A DNA stretch of 6,219 nt from Actinomycetes bacterium. Lineage in GTDB: Bacteria > Actinomycetota > Actinomycetes > Propionibacteriales > Propionibacteriaceae. This document shows, piece after piece, positions 1 through 6,032 of the stretch; within the stretch, counting starts at the first letter, position 1, and the number at the start of each line of letters is the position of its first letter. The stretch is taken from the NCBI GenBank assembly GCA_023412435.1, contig JAEYNS010000101.1:1-6219 (forward strand). Direction: 5' to 3'. Below the pieces are notes generated by a model. The model saw only the letters and a list, made by a program, of their open reading frames with translations, ran no database searches and was not told the origin of the DNA. The position numbers were made by a program, and so were the translations under genes.

Positions 1-763
1 CCTCCGCGAGCCGCGCCACCTGGTGGTCGAGGGCGTAGCCGGCCGCCGCGGCGAGGATCCCGGCCTGCCGCATCCCGCCCCCCAGCCGCTTGCGCTGCAC
101 CCGCGCCCGCGCGATCACCTCGGCCGACCCGACGAGCATCGAGCCGACCGGAGCGCCGAGTCCCTTGGAGAAGCAGACGCTCACGGTGTCGAACAGCGCG
201 CCGTAGGCGGCCAGCGGGACCCCCGAGGCGACGTGCGCGTTCCACAGCCGGGCACCGTCGAGGTGGCGACCGACCCCGGCGTCGGCGCACACCCGGGAGA
301 TCCCCTCCAGCACCTCGAGCGGCTGGACGGTGCCGCCCCCGAAGTTGTGGGTGTTCTCGACCGCGACCGCAGCGGTCGACACCAGGTACGGTCCGGCGTC
401 GGGGGTGATCAGGTCGGCGACAGTCGCGGCGGTGGCGACACCGTCGGCCGAGTCCCAGGTGCGCATCGTGATGCCGTGCAGGGCGGCGTGGGCGCCCATC
501 TCGGCGCGGGCGATGTGGGCACGGACGTCGCAGACCACCTCCTGGCCCGGCTCCACCAGCGCCCACACGCCGAGCAGGTTCGCCATCGATCCCGACGGCG
601 TGAACAGGCCGGCCTCGTGGCCGAGCAGGCCGGCGACTCTGGCCTGCAGGGCGTTCAGCGCCGGGTCCTCCCCGTAGACGTCGTCGCCCACCTCGGCCGC
701 GGCCATCGCCGCCCGCATGCCGGGGGTCGGTCGGGTGACTGTGTCACTGCGCAGGTCGATCAC
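1..763 (-). CDS. ltaE: Low-specificity L-threonine aldolase, 3' end cut off by the window edge
   Basis: PLP-dependent fold-type I enzyme of the beta-eliminating lyase family, which cleaves L-threonine or L-allo-threonine to glycine and acetaldehyde in the cytoplasm. My own translation of the minus strand gives 254 codons before the left edge. It opens with IDLRSDTVTRPTPGM, the family's N-terminal signature. His83 falls where the family has its PLP-stacking histidine, SGSMAN (57-62) is the phosphate-binding region, HLDGAR (167-172) holds the PLP-nitrogen aspartate, and Lys200 in FSKGLGAPVG is the Schiff-base lysine. E. coli LtaE has Lys197 and 333 residues, so about 80 residues are missing. 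The start is GTG at 763, with GAGG five bases upstream. The nearby ATG at 768 stops after two codons. It lies 23 bases after aroG on the same strand, with no terminator between, so it is probably the third gene of that operon. Substrate stereochemistry cannot be read from sequence. Confidence 0.93.
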   Translation of the reverse strand, partial: MIDLRSDTVTRPTPGMRAAMAAAEVGDDVYGEDPALNALQARVAGLLGHEAGLFTPSGSMANLLGVWALVEPGQEVVCDVRAHIARAEMGAHAALHGITMRTWDSADGVATAATVADLITPDAGPYLVSTAAVAVENTHNFGGGTVQPLEVLEGISRVCADAGVGRHLDGARLWNAHVASGVPLAAYGALFDTVSVCFSKGLGAPVGSMLVGSAEVIARARVQRKRLGGGMRQAGILAAAAGYALDHQVARLAE

Positions 764-786
764 GGCATCCTCGCGGGCTAGCGGGC

Positions 787-2223
787 TCAGAAGTCCTCGG
801 CGTGGAATTCCTGGACGGAGTTGTGGCGCAGGATGCGTCCGCTGGTCAGCCGCTCGGCGACCACGAAGGCCAGTTCGAGGGCCTGGTTGCGGTTCATCCG
901 CGGGTCGCAGGCGGTCTCGTACCGGTTGGCCAGGTCGGCTTCCACGAGTTCGCCCACGCCGCCGACGCACTCGGTGACGTCATCCCCGGTCAGCTCGATG
1001 TGCACGCCGCCCGGCCAGGTCCCCAACGCCTCGTGGACGTCGAAGAAGCCGTTGACCTCGTCCACCACCTGGCTGAAGGCACGGGTCTTGTAGCCCAGCG
1101 AGGTCTCGAAGGTGTTGCCGTGCATCGGGTCGCTGACCCAGGCGACCTTGCGACCGGTGGCCTCCACCGCCTCGACGATCGGCGGCAGCACGTCGCGGAT
1201 CCTGCCGGCGCCCATCCGGGAGATGATCGTCAGCCTGCCCGGCTCGAGTTCCGGATCGAGCCGCTCGCACAGTGCGGCCACCTCGGCCGGGGAGGCGGCG
1301 GGGCCGACCTTGAGGCCGAGCGGGTTGCGGACGTGGCGGAAGAACTCGACGTGCGCACCGTCCAGCTGCCGGGTGCGCTCCCCGATCCACACCATGTGGG
1401 CGCTGGTGTCGTACGGGGTCCCGGTGCGGGAGTCGACCCGGGTCAGGGCGTGCTCGTAGTCGAGCAGCAGCGCCTCGTGCGAGGAGTAGAAGTCGACGGT
1501 GCGCAGCGACTCGTTGTCGACCCCGCAGGCGACCATGAAGGCCAGCGCCCGCTCGATCTCCGAGGTCATCTGCTCGTAGCGCTCCTCCACGTTGGAGTTG
1601 CGCACGAAGTCGCGGTTCCAGGTGTGCACGGCGCGCAGGTCGGCGAACCCGCCCTTGACGAAGGCCCGCAGCAGGTTGAGGGTGGCCGCGGAGTGGTTGT
1701 ACACCTCGATCAGGCGCCGGGGGTCGGGCCGCCGGGCTTCTTCGGTGAACTCGAGGCCGTTGACAGCGTCACCGCGGTAGGCGGGCAGCGTGACGCCGTC
1801 GCGGGTCTCGGTGTCCTTGGAGCGGGGCTTGGCGTACTGCCCCGCGATCCGTCCGAGCTTGAGGACGGGGACCTGGGCGGCGTAGGTGAGCACCACCGCC
1901 ATCGACAGCAGCACCCGCAGCTTGCCACGGATGTCACTGGCGGTCACCGAGCCGAAGGTCTCCGCGCAGTCTCCGCCCTGGAGCAGGAAGGAGCGCCCGG
2001 CCGCGACCTCCGCGATCCGGCGGCGCAGTTCGTCGCACTCGCCGGCGAACACCAGCGGCGGACGGGTCCGCAGCTCGGCCAGCACCGCGTCCATCGCCGA
2101 AGGGTCGGCGTACAACGGTTGCTGGGCCACCGGGCGTCGCCGCAGTTCGGTCAGCGAGGGGATCGGGTCAACCACGCCGGTCAGGATACGCCGGGAGTCC
2201 CCTGCACCCCCGTCGGTGCTCAC
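787..2223 (-). CDS. aroG: Class II 3-deoxy-7-phosphoheptulonate (DAHP) synthase
   Basis: Condenses phosphoenolpyruvate with erythrose 4-phosphate to DAHP, the committed step of aromatic amino acid biosynthesis, in the cytoplasm. The protein has 478 residues (M. tuberculosis AroG, Rv2178c, has 462). Metal ligands known from that enzyme are all present, offset by one residue: Cys86 in QGGDCAETF, His368 in DPMHGN, Glu410 in VHIELTGDD and Asp440 in CDPRMN. PEP-site residues are also visible: Arg125, Glu282 and Arg283 in GERTRQLDGAH, Lys305 in PLGLKVGP and Arg336 in SRMGAG. AKPRS (131-135) is the class II signature. The enzyme therefore looks fully active. The GTG start at 2223 overlaps the stop of the upstream acyltransferase gene (GTGA) and has no clear Shine-Dalgarno of its own, which suggests translational coupling. 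The C-terminus runs about 17 residues past the LAFVVAE helix where the mycobacterial protein ends sooner. Whether it is feedback-inhibited cannot be told. Confidence 0.97.
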   Translation of the reverse strand: MSTDGGAGDSRRILTGVVDPIPSLTELRRRPVAQQPLYADPSAMDAVLAELRTRPPLVFAGECDELRRRIAEVAAGRSFLLQGGDCAETFGSVTASDIRGKLRVLLSMAVVLTYAAQVPVLKLGRIAGQYAKPRSKDTETRDGVTLPAYRGDAVNGLEFTEEARRPDPRRLIEVYNHSAATLNLLRAFVKGGFADLRAVHTWNRDFVRNSNVEERYEQMTSEIERALAFMVACGVDNESLRTVDFYSSHEALLLDYEHALTRVDSRTGTPYDTSAHMVWIGERTRQLDGAHVEFFRHVRNPLGLKVGPAASPAEVAALCERLDPELEPGRLTIISRMGAGRIRDVLPPIVEAVEATGRKVAWVSDPMHGNTFETSLGYKTRAFSQVVDEVNGFFDVHEALGTWPGGVHIELTGDDVTECVGGVGELVEADLANRYETACDPRMNRNQALELAFVVAERLTSGRILRHNSVQEFHAEDF

Positions 2224-2978
2224 GGGTTCGCTGCCGGCAGAACCGGCGGGGCTGCGCCGTCGCCCGGCCGGGGCAGCACCTTGGCGTCCGCCTCAGCCGC
2301 CGAGACCGCGCCGTACTTGACCGAACTGGCGTAGACGTCGACGTACTGCTGGCCGGAGAGCCGCTGGATGGCGGCCATCACCTCGTCGGTGACCCACCGC
2401 ACGGTTGCCCTGTCGTCGAGCCGATCGGCGTAGGCGGAGAAGTCCAGCGGCTCACCGACCACTACCCGCGGCCGGCGCACCCACGGCAGGCCCAGCCTCG
2501 TGCGTACGGTATGGGTGTCGAAGGCGGCGATCGGGATGACGGGGACGTGGCCGGCGAGCGCTATCCGCGCCACGCCGGTCTTTCCCTTGTACAGCCTGCC
2601 GTCGGGCGACCGGGTGCCCTCCGGGAAGATGCCGACCGTCCCGCCGTCGGCGAGCACATCGAGGACGGGGCGCAGTCCCTCCAGCGAGAGCCGTCCCCCC
2701 GAGCGGTCCAGCGGGACCTGGCCGACGGCCTTCAGGAACCAGGCGACCACCTTCGAGCCGAGGCCGCGGTTGCCCTGGAAGAGCTCGGCCTTGGCGGGGA
2801 AGGTCACCTGCCGATCCAGCATCGCCGGCACGACGTAGGTCTCGGCAGTGGACGGGTGATTGATGGCCAGCACCACACCGCCGGTCGCCGGGATGTTCTC
2901 CTGGCCCGTGATGGTGGCCCGGAACAGGTACTTCACCACCGGTCGGAACAGGGCAGTCTTGAAGAGCTGGTAGAACAT
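2220..2978 (-). CDS. Lysophospholipid (1-acyl-glycerol-3-phosphate) acyltransferase, PlsC family
   Basis: Membrane-associated acyltransferase expected to transfer a fatty acyl group to a lysophospholipid or lyso-phosphatidic acid in phospholipid synthesis or remodelling. I chose the ATG at 2978 (252 residues) because GGAAGG sits five bases upstream and MFYQLFK matches the usual beginning of these proteins. A GTG at 3011 would add 11 residues but has no ribosome binding site. Numbered from the ATG, motif I is NHPSTAE (40-46), motif II VPLDRSGG (88-95), motif III FPEGTRSPDG (118-127) and motif IV VPVIPIA (145-151). KGKTGVARIAL follows motif III, as in Rv2182c-like proteins. Oddity: the catalytic H-x4-D reads H-x4-E here (Glu46). 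The C-terminal 25 or so residues are Ala/Pro-rich and probably disordered. It is first in the operon with aroG. Exact acceptor and acyl donor are unknown, and a plain plsC symbol would be over-specific. Confidence 0.92.
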   Translation of the reverse strand: MFYQLFKTALFRPVVKYLFRATITGQENIPATGGVVLAINHPSTAETYVVPAMLDRQVTFPAKAELFQGNRGLGSKVVAWFLKAVGQVPLDRSGGRLSLEGLRPVLDVLADGGTVGIFPEGTRSPDGRLYKGKTGVARIALAGHVPVIPIAAFDTHTVRTRLGLPWVRRPRVVVGEPLDFSAYADRLDDRATVRWVTDEVMAAIQRLSGQQYVDVYASSVKYGAVSAAEADAKVLPRPGDGAAPPVLPAANP

Positions 2979-3037
2979 CTCCGCCTTCCGCGTCGGACCT
3001 CCGCCGAACACAATAGGTGACGGGCGCGCTCACTAGC
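2979..3037. promoter_or_regulatory. Divergent promoter region between the acyltransferase operon and the alpha/beta hydrolase
   Basis: About 60 bases separate the chosen starts of two divergent genes, so promoters for both must lie here or just inside the genes. On the minus strand TATTGT (3010-3015) fits a TAnnnT -10 box. It would start transcription near 3003, leaving a leader of about 25 bases that holds the GGAAGG ribosome binding site. I see no good -35 at 16-18 bases. On the plus strand TAGCAT (3034-3039) is a possible -10 that would give a leaderless transcript from the ATG at 3047, again without a good -35. These are pattern matches only. Confidence 0.35.
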
Positions 3038-3790
3038 ATGACCACCATGACGGTGGCCGAGTACGCACAACCCTTCCACGCCGGGCGGGGCCGGATCGCC
3101 GTCCTGTTCCTGCACGGGTTCAACAGTTCCCCGCACGCGCTGCGGGAGTGGGCACGGCTGACTGCCGACGCGGGCTACCGCGTGTCGCTGCCGCGGCTGC
3201 CGGGTCACGGGACCACCTGGCGGGAGCTCGCCGCCACCCGCTGGCGGGACTGGTACGACTGCGCCGAGCGGGAACTGCTCGCCCTTGCCGCCGAGACCGA
3301 TCAGGTCTTCGTCGCCGGGCACTCGATGGGCGGCTCGCTGGCGCTACGGCTGGCCGCCCACCGCAGGGAGTCCGTCGCCGGCCTCGTGCTGGTCAACCCC
3401 GGCCTGCTCGCCTACCCCCTGCACCGGCTCGCCCCGCTCGCGTCCCTCGTCATCTCACGGGTGCCCTCGCGCAGGCACGACATCGCCGAGCCGGGGGCGT
3501 TGCGCCACGGGTACGACCAGACCCCGCTGCGCGCGGCGGTGTCGATGTTCGAGATGTTTGCCGAGGTCAGGGCGAGCCTCGACCTGGTGACCTGCCCGAC
3601 GCTCGTCTTCCGCTCCACCGCCGACCATGTCATCCCCGGTGCCTCGGCGGACTACCTGGGCAGCCACCTGTCCAGCGACGACATCACCGTGCGGGACCTG
3701 GCGCGCAGCTTCCACGTGGCGACCCTCGACTACGACAGGGACCGGATCTTCCTCGAAACCCTGGACTTCATCGCTGCGCACTCCCGCTGA
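3038..3790 (+). CDS. Alpha/beta hydrolase, carboxylesterase/monoacylglycerol lipase-like
   Basis: Serine hydrolase of 250 residues, probably cytoplasmic since no signal peptide is visible. From the ATG at 3038, VLFLHGFNSSP (22-32) carries the HG oxyanion motif, PRLPGHG follows the second core strand, GHSMGGS (94-100) places the nucleophile at Ser96, STADHVIP places the acid at Asp196, and SFHVATLDYD places the base His at 226. The HVATLDYD ending resembles the HVITLD of Geobacillus carboxylesterase Est30, so esters of short or medium chains, or monoacylglycerols, are the likely substrates. The start is uncertain. No Shine-Dalgarno precedes 3038, the ATG at 3047 could be leaderless, and a GTG at 3017 would add seven residues. 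It is divergent from an acyltransferase, which makes a lipid substrate attractive but unproven. The last 23 bases overlap the end of the convergent peptidase gene. Confidence 0.9.
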   Translation: MTTMTVAEYAQPFHAGRGRIAVLFLHGFNSSPHALREWARLTADAGYRVSLPRLPGHGTTWRELAATRWRDWYDCAERELLALAAETDQVFVAGHSMGGSLALRLAAHRRESVAGLVLVNPGLLAYPLHRLAPLASLVISRVPSRRHDIAEPGALRHGYDQTPLRAAVSMFEMFAEVRASLDLVTCPTLVFRSTADHVIPGASADYLGSHLSSDDITVRDLARSFHVATLDYDRDRIFLETLDFIAAHSR

Positions 3791-4580
3791 GGCGTTGCAG
3801 GTCGGCGACGTACCATGCGGTCACCCGGCGGGTGTCCTGCTCGTCCGCAGTGCCGTCGTAGTAGCCGTCCAGCAGCGCCATGGCGGCGGGTCTTCCCACC
3901 CTGTCGACCGCGCTCGCCACAGCCTGCCTGGCCAGCGCGTAGGCGGCCGACACCTGGTCGGAGGGGCCGTAGAAGTCACCGTCGGCAGGCAGGGTCGCCG
4001 GTACCGGGTGCTCGGCGAGATAGCTGATCACCCACTGCCGGTTGGCCTCCAGCGCCGCCCCGCTGTGCTCCGACGCCAACCATTCGGCCACCCCCTCCTC
4101 CGCCCATTGCGGCGCCCGCCCGCGGCAGCTCGAGCCGGTGGCCAGGTGGACACCCTCGTGCAGGAGGAGCGAGTCGAGGTACTCGGTGCCCTCGGCTGCG
4201 ACGACGGGGTTCACCGTGATCCTGGCGCCGGCGTCGGGGCACCGGGTGACCGCTGCTGCCTCGCCGGAGAGAGTGCCGGCGAGGGCGGTGTAGGCCTGGG
4301 CGGTGGGCGGCAGTTCGACGACGAGCCTGCCGTCCCAGTCCTCGTCCAGCGGCGCGAGACCGGCGCCCGCCAGGGTCTGGATCGTCCGGTCGAGCCGGTC
4401 CAGCCACGCCTGCCGGTCCGCCGGAGCGAGGTCAGGGTCGGCCAGCAGGGTGCCGGTGCCGAGGGTCGAGGCCGACAGGCTGGGTTCCGTCGACGTGGGA
4501 GAGGTCGCCGGCCGAGCGCATCCCACGCCGGAGAGCACTGCGACGACGAGCCCCGCAACGGCGAGCCGACGGCTCCTCAT
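3768..4580 (-). CDS. Putative lipoprotein zinc metallopeptidase (HExxH gluzincin, Peptidase-MA-like)
   Basis: A 270-residue protein starting MRSRRLAVAG, with a hydrophobic stretch (7-20) ending in LSGVGC. Cys21 would be the lipidated residue, although Gly at -3 makes the lipobox weak. Residues 22-50 are Ser/Thr/Pro-rich, as expected of a linker. The core shows LLLHEGVHLATG (138-149), with His141, Glu142 and His145 forming HExxH. QWAEEGVAEWLA (158-169) follows, where Glu162 is the probable third zinc ligand, matching the W-x-x-E-G-x-A-E pattern of Peptidase-MA-like proteins. YGPSDQVSAAYAL then precedes a C-terminal helical region, again as in that family. Cys114 and Cys152 could form a disulfide outside the membrane. 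Its ATG at 4580 lies 24 bases after the NlpC/P60 gene on the same strand, with no strong ribosome binding site, so it is probably co-transcribed with it. The substrate is unknown. A role in processing envelope proteins is inference. Confidence 0.8.
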   Translation of the reverse strand: MRSRRLAVAGLVVAVLSGVGCARPATSPTSTEPSLSASTLGTGTLLADPDLAPADRQAWLDRLDRTIQTLAGAGLAPLDEDWDGRLVVELPPTAQAYTALAGTLSGEAAAVTRCPDAGARITVNPVVAAEGTEYLDSLLLHEGVHLATGSSCRGRAPQWAEEGVAEWLASEHSGAALEANRQWVISYLAEHPVPATLPADGDFYGPSDQVSAAYALARQAVASAVDRVGRPAAMALLDGYYDGTADEQDTRRVTAWYVADLQRLSGSAQR

Positions 4581-4604
4581 GGCTGGCCGACGCGGTCGGA
4601 GTGC

Positions 4605-5630
4605 TCAGCCGATGACCCGGCGGGCGCCCGCCCACGGGGCGGGATAGGAGCCGAGGGTCTGGATCACCAGATCGTTGCGCGGGTTCCTGGCGTGGACGAT
4701 CTTGCCGTTGCCGATGTACATCCCGACGTGGTGGATCGGGTGGTACCAGAAGATGAGGTCGCCGGGCTTCAGCTCGGAGCGCGACACCGCTCGACCGACC
4801 CTTGACTGGGCGCGGGAGGAGTGCGGCAGCGAGATGCCGATCTGGCGGTACGCCGCGAGCATCAGCCCTGAGCAGTCGAAGGCGTTGGGGCCGGAGGAGC
4901 CGCGAACGTACTGGCCGCCCGGCACCCGGGACACCGCGTACGCGATGACCTTCTTGATCCGGGCGCTGGCTTCGCCCCCGTCGAGCTCGGAGAGGCTGAA
5001 GGACGCGCGGGCGCCGTCTCGCGCGGCGAGCTGGCGCCGCTCCTCCTCGGTCATTCGACGGACCAGCGCCTCGGCCTCGGACAGCCGCTTCTCGATCTCG
5101 CTGTCGAGCCGCTCGAGACGCTCCTCCTCGGCGGCGAGCGCGGCGATCTCGGCCTCGGCGGCCCGCTTCAGCTCGGCCAGGTTGGCCTGCTCCGACTGGT
5201 GGTCCTGCAGCGTCGAGTTCAGGTTGGCGTCGACATTGGAGGCGGTCGACAACCGGTCGAGGAAGGCATCGGGGTCGCTCTGGGTGAACAACTCGACGGT
5301 GGTGTCCATGCCGCGGCCCTGGAACTGCCGCAGCGCGATCACCCGGGCCTGGGCGCTGAGCACGTCCACCCGGGCCTGCTGTGCCGCGATATCGGCCTGC
5401 AGCGCCTTGAGCCGGCGCTTGCCCTCCTTGAGCTGGATCTCGGCCTGCTCGTAGTCCTCTTCGATGGCGGCGGCCTCGGTCTCGAGCTGCACCACCTGGG
5501 CCTTGGCGTCCTTCAGGTTCTTCGGTGGGGTGGTCGGGTCGGCCTCGGCGGACGGGGCGGCCAGCCCGGTCACGAGCACACCGGCGGTGAGGACGGCGAC
5601 AGCGGACCTCAGCCAGACGGGCAACGCCAT
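4605..5630 (-). CDS. Secreted coiled-coil NlpC/P60 peptidoglycan endopeptidase (RipC/CwlO-like)
   Basis: Expected to cut the stem peptide of peptidoglycan outside the membrane during growth or division. The 341 residues comprise a signal peptide (about 1-30, likely cleavage after AEA at 30), a long coiled coil rich in Glu, Ala, Arg and Leu (about 38-210) broken near 103-140, and a C-terminal NlpC/P60 domain (about 222-341). FDCSGL places the nucleophile at Cys253, HHVGMYIG places the catalytic His at 301, and His313 in VHARN fits the third polar residue. The usual YxWGG before the Cys reads YVRGSSGPN here (241-249). The layout matches mycobacterial RipC (Rv2190c, 385 residues) and Bacillus CwlO, whose coiled coils are linked to activation by FtsEX. 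No FtsEX gene is in view. The ATG at 5630 has a strong GGGAGGG five bases upstream. It is the middle gene of the right-hand minus-strand block. Confidence 0.94.
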   Translation of the reverse strand: MALPVWLRSAVAVLTAGVLVTGLAAPSAEADPTTPPKNLKDAKAQVVQLETEAAAIEEDYEQAEIQLKEGKRRLKALQADIAAQQARVDVLSAQARVIALRQFQGRGMDTTVELFTQSDPDAFLDRLSTASNVDANLNSTLQDHQSEQANLAELKRAAEAEIAALAAEEERLERLDSEIEKRLSEAEALVRRMTEEERRQLAARDGARASFSLSELDGGEASARIKKVIAYAVSRVPGGQYVRGSSGPNAFDCSGLMLAAYRQIGISLPHSSRAQSRVGRAVSRSELKPGDLIFWYHPIHHVGMYIGNGKIVHARNPRNDLVIQTLGSYPAPWAGARRVIG

Positions 5631-5635
5631 GAAAA

Positions 5636-5642
5636 CCCTCCC
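5636..5642 (-). promoter_or_regulatory. Strong ribosome binding site of the NlpC/P60 gene
   Basis: GGGAGGG on the minus strand, five bases before the ATG at 5630, is the best Shine-Dalgarno match in the window and fixes the start. It begins three bases after a hairpin stem, so folding of that stem could affect ribosome access. Confidence 0.75.
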
Positions 5643-5645
5643 GTG

Positions 5646-5666
5646 GCCGGCGGGTTGAACGCCGGC
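5646..5666 (-). promoter_or_regulatory. 7-bp hairpin in the leader of the NlpC/P60 gene
   Basis: On the plus strand GCCGGCG (5646-5652) and CGCCGGC (5660-5666) form a perfect GC-only inverted repeat around a seven-base loop. In the minus-strand transcript it sits about 15 bases upstream of the start codon and three bases from the Shine-Dalgarno. No T-run follows, so it is not a standard terminator. A translation control element, RNA-stability element or protein-binding site are possible, as is chance in GC-rich DNA. Confidence 0.5.
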
Positions 5667-5684
5667 TGAACCAAAACTGAGAAA

Positions 5685-5713
5685 ACCCTAAGGGAAGGAG
5701 GTCACAGACGCAA
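5685..5713 (-). promoter_or_regulatory. Candidate promoter for the NlpC/P60 gene
   Basis: On the minus strand TTGCGT (5708-5713) is followed by a 17-base spacer and TAGGGT (5685-5690), resembling -35 and -10 boxes of the housekeeping type (TTG and TAnnnT cores). It lies across the end of the small four-cysteine gene. Transcription would start near 5678, giving a leader of about 47 bases that contains the hairpin. A pattern match only. Confidence 0.3.
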
Positions 5714-5945
5714 ACCCCTCGCCTGGATCGTCGTCGGACCAGCGCGACGGACGAGGGTTGACGGGACGCACCAGCCGCAGGGGCGGCAGCAGGCCGGAGC
5801 GGGCCATGGCATCGAGGGCGTCGACCTCGTCGTGGTCGAGTTCCACTTCCTGGCTGACGGGGCCCAGCAGGACCGAGATCACGCAGTCGGAACAGGCCGG
5901 CCCGCGGGCCCGGCAGCTGGCGCAGTCGACGTGGAGGGTGTCCAT
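5688..5945 (-). CDS. Small four-cysteine protein of unknown function
   Basis: An 85-residue protein with no signal peptide, so presumably cytoplasmic. Near the N-terminus Cys8, Cys11, Cys18 and Cys21 form C-x2-C-x6-C-x2-C, a spacing suited to binding zinc or an iron-sulfur centre. Then come a hydrophobic stretch (VISVLLG), an acidic segment (VELDHDEVDALDAM), and SGLLPPLRLV, followed by a polar and probably disordered tail. I recall similar short hypothetical proteins upstream of NlpC/P60 genes in other actinobacteria, but no function. I chose the ATG at 5945 because AGGA lies eight bases upstream and the cysteine region follows at once. An ATG at 6023 would add 26 residues without a ribosome binding site. 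The gene ends 57 bases before the NlpC/P60 gene on the same strand and may share its transcript. Confidence 0.75.
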   Translation of the reverse strand: MDTLHVDCASCRARGPACSDCVISVLLGPVSQEVELDHDEVDALDAMARSGLLPPLRLVRPVNPRPSRWSDDDPGEGFASVTSFP

Positions 5946-6032
5946 GAGGACGATCCTGCCGGGCGCCTCTGACGGTTTCGGTCCGACGACCAGGCAGTGC
6001 TCCCCCCAGCAGGCCCGTGGCATGGTTGCGGC
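5946..6032. promoter_or_regulatory. Divergent intergenic region with no clear promoter boxes
   Basis: Eighty-seven bases separate the four-cysteine gene (minus) from the lipoprotein gene (plus). Promoters for both are expected here, but the stretch is GC-rich and I see no convincing -10 or -35 pair on either strand. The only clear signal is AGGA on the minus strand, eight bases before the ATG at 5945. Confidence 0.3.

Larger units (their letters stand above)
5631..5689. repeat. Pair of 9-bp direct repeats flanking the leader hairpin
   Basis: GAAAACCCT occurs at 5631-5639 and again at 5681-5689, exactly 50 bases apart, on either side of the hairpin at 5646-5666. The copies are AT-richer than the surroundings. 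The first ends at the NlpC/P60 start codon and the second overlaps the stop of the small upstream gene. Purpose unknown; could be chance. Confidence 0.45.

Noticed and set aside
23..781. 252-codon open frame on the plus strand at the left end
   Set aside because: A shadow of the threonine aldolase on the minus strand, which shows all the expected catalytic residues.
764..786. Possible terminator between aroG and the threonine aldolase gene
   Set aside because: The 23-base gap contains no stem-loop with a T-run and already carries the aldolase ribosome binding site.
802..2334. 510-codon open frame on the plus strand, antisense to aroG
   Set aside because: Its product is low in complexity (Gly, Val, Asp, His, Arg), matches no family, and is the mirror of a strongly conserved gene. 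Long antisense frames are normal at this GC content.
3627..4805. 392-codon open frame on the plus strand over the metallopeptidase gene
   Set aside because: Arg/Gly-rich composition without motifs; the opposite strand carries a signal peptide, HExxH and family pattern.
5631..5687. c-di-AMP (ydaO) riboswitch upstream of the cell-wall hydrolase gene
   Set aside because: Such riboswitches often precede actinobacterial wall hydrolase genes, but the 57-base gap is far too short and I see none of the conserved core.
5711..5755. Imperfect inverted repeat (AACCCCTCG and CGAGGGTT) near the end of the four-cysteine gene
   Set aside because: About 30 bases apart with a mismatch and inside coding sequence for a Pro/Arg-rich tail; probably chance.
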